From positions 2,298,305 to 2,362,304 of the forward strand of contig JAGGNK010013559.1 of the NCBI GenBank assembly GCA_017590115.1: a stretch of 64,000 bases of DNA. Reading direction: 5' to 3'. The notes below the pieces were generated by a model. It had not been told where the DNA came from and did no database searches. It worked only from the letters and a program-made list of their open reading frames with translations. The stretch is from Montifringilla adamsi. Its lineage: Eukaryota > Chordata > Aves > Passeriformes > Passeridae. Below are positions 60,467 to 64,000 of the stretch, in pieces. Position numbers and translations under genes: made by a program. Position 1 is the first letter of the stretch; each line of letters starts with the position of its first letter.

Positions 60467-62760
60467 ATGCTGCTCTCCAAAATCACCTCGCTGGCGCATC
60501 TCCGCTCCGGGACCGCCGGGGAGCTGCACCCCGCCAAGCTACAGCCAGGTCAGGGACGCCCGGCGTGGGGGTGCCCGTCCCGGCTCGGGGCCGGCCGGGG
60601 CAGCGGGCGGAGCGCTGACGGGCGGGTCTCGTCCACAGGGAAGGAGAAGGAGCCGCTGGAGCAGCTGTACCGGGTGGGCCCGTTGCTGGGGAGCGGCGGC
60701 TTCGGCAGCGTTTACTCGGGGATCCGCCTCTCGGACGGCGCCCCGGTAAGTGGCGGGGCCGGCGGCGGGCGGAGCAGGCGGGGGCTCGGCGGGGCGGGCG
60801 CCGAGCTCAGCCCGGCGCCGAGCTCATGCCGCCGTTCCCCTTGGCTCGCAGGTGGCGATTAAACGCGTGGCCCGGGACCGCATCTCGCAGTGGGGCGAGC
60901 TGGTGAGTGAGCGGGGCCAGCGGGAGAACCCGAGGCGTAACGGGCGGGGATGAGCAGAAACGCGGGAGGGTGGAAACCGGGACGGCGCGGGGGGAGCGGG
61001 TGTGGGGTCACCGGGGGACGCGGGGCATCCCGGGCCGGGGAATGCCTAGTGCCGATGGGGGCGGGCAGGGGACACCGGGATGTCCAGGACCGGTGGAAGA
61101 GGGCAGGGAGACACCGGACGGGGAGATGCTCAGGACCGGTGGGTGCGGGCAAGGGAACAGCAGGGCTTGCCGGGGACGAGGGTGGCTCAGCCCTGCTGAT
61201 GGCAGCGTGGTCCCCCCGCAGCCCAGCGGCAGCCGTGTGCCTCTGGAGATCGTGCTCCTGAACAAGGTGGGCTCTGGCTTCCACGGCGTCATCCAGCTCC
61301 TGGACTGGTTCGAGCTCCCCGACAGCTTCGTGGTGGTGATGGAGCGTCCGGAGTCGTCGCAGGACCTCTTTGACTTCATCACGGAGCGGGGGTTCCTGCC
61401 GGAGGAGATGGCGCGGGGGCTGTTCCGCCAGGTGCTGGAGGCCGTGCGGCACTGCAACAACTGCGGCGTCCTGCACCGCGACATCAAGGACGAGAACATC
61501 CTGCTCGACCTGGCCACGGGCGAGCTCAAGCTCATCGATTTCGGCTCCGGCACCTTCCTCAAGGACACGCTCTACACGCAGTTTGACGGTGAGCCCACAG
61601 CCGGCTGCCCTCCCGGCGCCGGGTCTTGCGCGGCCGGGCCGGGCTCCGGAGGTTTCCCCATGGCGGGGGGGGACGGCATGAATTCTGCAGCCGCTGCCAA
61701 GTTGCTGTTTGGCACGGGGAGGATGTTGTGAAACGGGAGCCGGCTCCCGGCCCTGCTGACAGCCTCCCTCACCCAGCCTGGCTCGGGCTGGGGCGGGGAA
61801 GCCAGCGTGACAAAAACACCCTGGGGAGGGGGGAGCACAGGGGGGTTTGCAAAACCCGAGCACCGGCCGGTTTGGTTTGCAAGTGCGGAAGGGCTGGGGC
61901 TGCTCCTCTCCCCTTGTTTGCCTTGGTTTATAATTTAAATTTTTTTTTTTTCCCCCATCGCGGGGGGGGGGAAGGCGGGGTTTTTCCCCACCCGTAGGTG
62001 GGTATTTTCCTCGCATGTAACGGCCGGGCCTTCCCCGGGCCCTGCTGCCCTCTTCTGGCACCGGCGCTTTCCTTTTACAACCCAAAGTTTGTAAACAAGA
62101 GTCACGTGCTGGCGGGAAGGCGGGCGGGTCACGCCGGGTGCCAGCGACGCCCAGGGATGCTCTGGCCAGGGGCTGATGAGCTGCTGTGTCCCGCAGGAAC
62201 GCGGGTGTACAGCCCCCCGGAGTGGATCCGCTTCCACCGCTACCACGGCCACTCAGCCACCATCTGGTCTCTGGGTGTCCTGCTCTACAACATGGTGTGT
62301 GGGGACGTCCCCTTCGAGCAGGACGAGGACATCATCCGAGGCCAGCTCTTCTTCCGACGGCGCATCTCTCTCGGTGGGTAGCCGGCTCTGGGACGTGGCT
62401 GGGAGAGGCAGCAGCTCCCGGGGAGCTCTGCAGGGCCTTCATCTGCCCTGGGTGGCTGCAGGAGGTGGCACATGTGCTGCCATCCTGCTCTCCTCCCAAG
62501 CAGAGGGTGGATGGGGAGGCTGGGCACAGCTCGGACTCTGCAGACAGTGGCACAGGGTGGACAGGAGCCTGCTCTGACTGACCACTGCTTGCTGCTTTCT
62601 CTCCTCAGAGTGCCAACACCTCATCAAGTGGTGTTTGTCCATGCGCCCCTCGGACAGGCCGTCCTTGGAAGACATTTTCAACCACTCTTGGCTGCAGGAC
62701 ATTCACCTGGAACCAGCTGAGATCCACCTGCACAGTTTGATCCAGGAGCCTGACAAGTAA
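60467..62760 (+). CDS. PIM1: PIM1 serine/threonine kinase (6 exons, 311 aa)
   Basis: PIM1 is a constitutively active survival kinase of the CAMK group. It phosphorylates targets such as BAD and cell-cycle regulators in cytosol and nucleus. Exons: 60467-60548, 60639-60745, 60852-60902, 61222-61588, 62197-62373, 62609-62760; total 936 nt. All introns are GT-AG, with the first only 90 nt. Motifs fall at the human positions: glycine loop [11 protein letters not shown], catalytic lysine K67, hinge ERPE with the PIM-specific proline P123, HRDIKDEN with D167, DFG aspartate D186, and PPEW in place of APE. The ends [13 protein letters not shown] and AEIHLHSL fit PIM1 (human 313 aa) rather than PIM3. 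No regulatory domain is present, as is normal, so control is by transcript and protein turnover. The reading frame stays open upstream to an in-frame ATG at 60248. The FGD2-PIM1 order agrees with human synteny. Confidence 0.98.
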
Positions 62761-63379
62761 CAGCTCCATGCAGCTCCTGGTCATAAGAAGCAAAGAAAAC
62801 CAGATTTTTTCATCTTGACCATAACACTGAGCAGGGATCCTCAGATGTTCTCAGATGGGAATGTGCACATCTTGCCCTGGAGCTGGGCTGGGGACCTGCT
62901 CTTCCAGGTTCTGGTAGCCACCATCCCAGCCAGCTGTCCTGGACTCCATCTGAATGACCTTGTCTCTTCTGAGATTTTACCAGTAATTTTTTTTTAATGG
63001 TTTTGGAGGCTCTCAAGTGTCATCTTGACCTGCAGAACTGGATGACCTGACTGCAAGAAAAGCTTCAATGGGGGAAAACTGTGGGGAGGGCAGAGCCTGT
63101 GGCAAAGTGGCTGTCCCTTCTCACTGTCCCTTCTCGCTGTCCCCATGCTCGTGTGCCTTCTGTTTGATCTGAGCTGTACTGGAGGAAACACTTGACTATT
63201 CCTACAGTGCTGCTTTTCTGAGACTCGCCTGGCCTATAGTTCCTTTTCCCCTTTTCAAAAAGGAAATGGGTCAGAAGATGCTTGGGAACCAAGTGGGTTA
63301 TGCCTCGCCTCCTGTGCCTCCATCCCACACAGGTTTTTCTGGGGTTCTTTGCTTCTCTGTGTCCTCACGAATGCACAAA

Positions 63380-63387
63380 CAATGCAA
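63380..63387 (+). promoter_or_regulatory. PIM1: Candidate miR-33 8-mer target site in PIM1 3' UTR
   Basis: CAATGCAA is the perfect 8-mer complement to the miR-33 seed. Repression of PIM1 by miR-33a is known in mammals. That this is the orthologous site is inference. Confidence 0.6.
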
Positions 63388-63562
63388 ACCAACAGCTGTA
63401 AATGTGTACATAGTTCTACGGGAGCAAAGCTTGATGTACAGTTGTGAATAGTGATAACATTTTGCCTTTTTTTCCTCATTTCCAGTTTTTGTTTTTAATT
63501 TATTTTCATAAATTTGTTGTTTGTTTGTTTTTTAAAGGAAGAGTTCTAGCCGCAAGGATAAC

Positions 63563-63580
63563 TTATTTATTTATTTATAA
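63563..63580 (+). promoter_or_regulatory. PIM1: AU-rich element in PIM1 3' UTR
   Basis: Overlapping ATTTA pentamers forming TTATTTATTTATTTATAA, which includes the UUAUUUAUU nonamer. This is a class II-like ARE typical of unstable growth-factor and kinase mRNAs. Confidence 0.85.
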
Positions 63581-63979
63581 TTCATGTGGGTTTCCAGCCC
63601 ATGCCTTGCTTCTACAGCTGCTGATCCCCCGGTTTTCCATTCGGGTCTTCCCTCTGTTTCTGTCCTGTGTCCATCCCCGGGCCCGTCGTGTTTCCATTGG
63701 ATGTCTGGTGGAGGTGTGGGGTGGTTGCTTCTCCCCAGCTGTCTGTGTACATAGTTCTGGGTGCTGTTCTTTCCTTGCCACGTGCAGATCTCAGTTTGCA
63801 GCTGAATTTGGGTTTTTTCCACGGGTGTCTTGTTTTTTTGGGCTGGGGAGGGGGGGCTGGCCTGGGCTGTCTGCACTGTCCAGTCTGTACCTGTAACTAA
63901 GTGTGTAGCCGGCGGGTTTTGTTAATAGTTAATATTGTACAGGGGAATTGAGAAATCTTATTTTTTTTATGCGGTTTTA

Positions 63980-63985
63980 AATAAA
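63980..63985 (+). terminator. PIM1: PIM1 poly(A) signal
   Basis: Canonical AATAAA about 1.2 kb after the PIM1 stop. Cleavage is expected 10-30 nt later, at or just past the window end. Confidence 0.85.
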
Positions 63986-64000
63986 AACAAAACACTTGCT

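Larger units (their letters stand above)
62761..64000 (+). other. PIM1: PIM1 3' UTR
   Basis: About 1.2 kb from the stop codon to the poly(A) signal AATAAA at 63980-63985. It carries an AU-rich element (63563-63580), a miR-33 seed 8-mer (63380-63387) and two UGUACAUA motifs (63405-63412 and 63746-63753). PIM1 mRNA is known to be short-lived and ARE-regulated, and miR-33a is a reported repressor, so the layout fits. The UTR appears to end at about the window edge. Confidence 0.85.

Noticed and set aside
60859..62085. 408-codon minus-strand ORF
   Set aside because: It is the shadow of PIM1 exons 3-4 and GC-rich introns; the sense strand has a complete, collinear kinase.
60467..62760. Alternative identity PIM3
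   Set aside because: The N-terminus ([13 protein letters not shown]), linker (GKEKEPLE) and C-terminal AEIHLHSL match PIM1. PIM3 has a different linker and tail.

Overview
The window looks like GC-rich, compact vertebrate DNA, most likely a bird and probably from a microchromosome. The evidence is: spliced genes with short GT-AG introns; proteins collinear with vertebrate MTCH1, FGD2 and PIM1; an antisense CR1 LINE tail of the avian/reptilian type; and many GC-rich minisatellites. The order MTCH1(-) - FGD2(+) - PIM1(+) matches human 6p21.2, from established knowledge of that locus. Species cannot be fixed by eye.

Layout. 1-12.9 kb has no recognisable coding exon. It holds a CpG-rich block (about 6.2-10.5 kb), local tandem duplications and one 0.2 kb segment present twice, 5.6 kb apart. 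12.96-25.15 kb is MTCH1 on the minus strand. Eleven downstream exons were placed base by base. The first exon is in frame for the conserved core but has no in-frame ATG. 25.15-26.15 kb is the head-to-head MTCH1/FGD2 interval with a pure purine repeat. 26.15-33.33 kb is a complete 16-exon FGD2 (653 aa; DH-PH-FYVE-PH). 33.3-60.2 kb is intergenic: CpG islands, at least seven minisatellite or microsatellite arrays, and several AT-rich islands in GC-rich surroundings that look like conserved regulatory elements. 60.25-64.0 kb is a complete six-exon PIM1 (311 aa) with CpG-island promoter, full 3' UTR and poly(A) signal at the window's end.

Functionally the three genes do not form one pathway. MTCH1 is a mitochondrial outer-membrane carrier-fold protein linked to apoptosis and tail-anchored protein insertion. 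FGD2 is a phosphoinositide-binding Cdc42 GEF. PIM1 is a constitutively active Ser/Thr kinase controlled mostly by transcription and mRNA stability, and its 3' UTR carries matching signals (AU-rich element, miR-33 8-mer, two Pumilio-type motifs). The 27 kb between FGD2 and PIM1 is a plausible home for PIM1 enhancers, but that is inference.

No clearly new protein system was found. The observations most worth checking are the in-frame AUG extension of PIM1, the missing start codon of MTCH1, direct repeats flanking MTCH1 exon 7, and the candidate conserved non-coding elements.
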